The position numbers and the translations under genes were made by a program. Below, piece by piece: positions 5,808-6,821 of a DNA stretch of 6,821 nt (its first letter is position 1; each line of letters opens with the position of its first letter). The notes under the pieces were generated by a model, which saw nothing but the letters and a program-made list of their open reading frames with translations, searched no databases and had not been told where the DNA came from. The stretch is from Planctomycetota bacterium (GTDB taxonomy: Bacteria; Planctomycetota; Planctomycetia; Pirellulales; Lacipirellulaceae). The DNA lies in the NCBI GenBank assembly GCA_022615465.1, contig JAKEGR010000118.1, forward strand, positions 1-6,821, read 5' to 3'.

Positions 5808-6821
5808 ATGTCTCGAAAAACTTTGCCCTTGGATCGTCTCGCACTCCTTGGCGGCAAACCTGCCTGCGACGGTGCATGGCCGATCTGGCCGATCCACAAC
5901 GAAACGGAAGAGACCGAACTGCTGGAGGTACTGCGGTCGGGCAAGTGGTGGTTCGGCGAGAAGGTGCGCCGCTTCGAACGCGAATACGCTGCTTTCCAAG
6001 GCGCAGCATACGGCGTTAGCTGCACCAACGGCACCACCGCGATCGAGATGGCTTTACGGGCTTTGGGCGTTGTGGCCGGCGACGAGGTCATCGTGCCGCC
6101 CTACACCTTTGTTGCCACGGCCAGCACTGCGATCACGGTCGGCGCCATCCCCATATTCGCCGACATCGACCCCGATACGCTATGTCTCGACCCACTCGAT
6201 GCAGCCCGCAAAATTACCGCACGCACCAAGGCCATCGTGCCAGTCCATGTGGGCGGGCGGATCGCCGACATGGAAGCCATCAATACACTAGCCAAGCAAT
6301 ACGACCTGACCGTGATCGAAGACGCCGCGCATGCCTGGGGGAGTCAGTGGAAAGGCCGCGGGGCCGGCACGTTGGGTCGATGCGGCACGTTTAGTTTTCA
6401 AGTTTCCAAGAACATCACGGCGGGGGAAGGTGGAATCCTTGTGACCGACGACGAGGATCTGGCCGACCTCTGCCGCAGCTTTACTCATTGCGGACGGACC
6501 AAGCAGGGTGCCTGGTACGATCACGACAATCTGGGAAGTAATCTGCGTTTGACGGAATTTCAGGCCGCGATTCTGATTGCCCAACTCACACGGATCGAGG
6601 ATCAGCTACGCCGTCGCGAGCACAATGCGGCCTTGCTCGATCAAGCGCTCAGCGGTGTTCCGGGAATTCGCTTGCTTGCCCCAGCGCTGGAGATGACACG
6701 CCGCAGTTATCACATGGTTGTCTTCCGCCTGGAAGAAGAAGTGCTGGGCATCTCACGCGCGACGTTTCTCAACGCCTTGCAGGCGGAAGGGGTGCCTGCG
6801 TCAGAAGGGTGGTACCGGCCC
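5808..6821 (+). CDS. DegT/DnrJ/EryC1/StrS-family PLP aminotransferase (C-terminus beyond window)
   Basis: 338 codons from the ATG at 5808, open to the window edge; an in-frame stop at 5793-5795 leaves this as the first ATG. Fold-type I PLP enzyme that transfers an amino group, usually from Glu or Gln, to a keto-sugar, cyclitol or similar ketone. Visible landmarks: SGKWWFGEKVRRFEREYAAF near the N-terminus; NGTTAIEMAL (74-83), which holds the cofactor phosphate; GDEVIVPPYTFVATASTA; VIEDAAHAWG with Asp172 for the pyridine nitrogen; and TFSFQVSKNITAGEGG with Lys201 as the Schiff-base lysine. GSNLRLTEFQAAIL (243-256) is the usual downstream signature. SFQ-x-x-K-x-x-T-A-GEGG and GSN-x-RL-x-EF resemble AHBA synthases and scyllo-inosose aminotransferases more than ordinary nucleotide-sugar aminotransferases. 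About 40-90 residues should be missing given the family's size of about 380-430. All expected catalytic residues seen so far are intact. No clear ribosome binding site precedes it. Substrate unknown. Confidence 0.92.
   Translation, partial: MSRKTLPLDRLALLGGKPACDGAWPIWPIHNETEETELLEVLRSGKWWFGEKVRRFEREYAAFQGAAYGVSCTNGTTAIEMALRALGVVAGDEVIVPPYTFVATASTAITVGAIPIFADIDPDTLCLDPLDAARKITARTKAIVPVHVGGRIADMEAINTLAKQYDLTVIEDAAHAWGSQWKGRGAGTLGRCGTFSFQVSKNITAGEGGILVTDDEDLADLCRSFTHCGRTKQGAWYDHDNLGSNLRLTEFQAAILIAQLTRIEDQLRRREHNAALLDQALSGVPGIRLLAPALEMTRRSYHMVVFRLEEEVLGISRATFLNALQAEGVPASEGWYRP

Noticed and set aside
5797..6291. 164-residue plus-strand open frame over the aminotransferase start
   Set aside because: It is out of frame with the DegT-family sequence that runs unbroken from 5808 to the window end with all catalytic motifs.

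Overview
The window looks like part of a planctomycete chromosome, probably of the Pirellulales type. This is an inference from gene content and style: a secreted protein fusing a formylglycine-enzyme-like (SUMF) domain to a BNR sialidase-like domain, GC-rich palindromic elements between genes that translate as HGRDARAT-like peptides, non-ATG starts, and genes mostly without strong ribosome binding sites. No rRNA, tRNA, CRISPR array, transposase or phage gene was seen.

Layout from left to right. (1) Positions 1-109, minus strand: the first 36 codons of an Rrf2-family transcriptional regulator, cut by the window edge and starting at TTG behind a GGAG ribosome binding site. (2) 110-330: non-coding, with a tandem pair of hairpins and a larger inverted repeat. 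(3) 331-2391, minus: secreted SUMF-like plus sialidase-like two-domain protein with four Asp-boxes and no formylglycine-forming cysteines. (4) 2392-2655: divergent intergenic region. (5) 2656-4125, plus: TolC-family outer membrane efflux lipoprotein, without its usual pump or adaptor genes in view. (6) 4126-4317: convergent intergenic region packed with palindromes, including four alternating copies of GGAACG/CGTTCC that can fold in mutually exclusive ways. (7) 4318-5565, minus: PTS sugar permease (EIIC, lactose/cellobiose family) from a GTG start behind a perfect AAGGAGG; it appears to have Asn where the substrate-site His is expected. (8) 5566-5807: divergent control region with a candidate promoter for the permease. 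(9) 5808-6821, plus: a DegT/DnrJ/EryC1/StrS-family PLP aminotransferase running off the right edge, with an active-site motif resembling AHBA-synthase and scyllo-inosose aminotransferases.

The genes do not form one operon; strand switches separate nearly every neighbour. The shared theme is loosely carbohydrate handling at the cell surface: glycan-directed secreted protein, outer-membrane export channel, sugar permease, amino-sugar or cyclitol aminotransferase. I see no clear evidence of a new multi-gene system. The points most worth a second look are the altered EIIC, the cysteine-less SUMF-sialidase fusion and the intergenic palindrome cluster.
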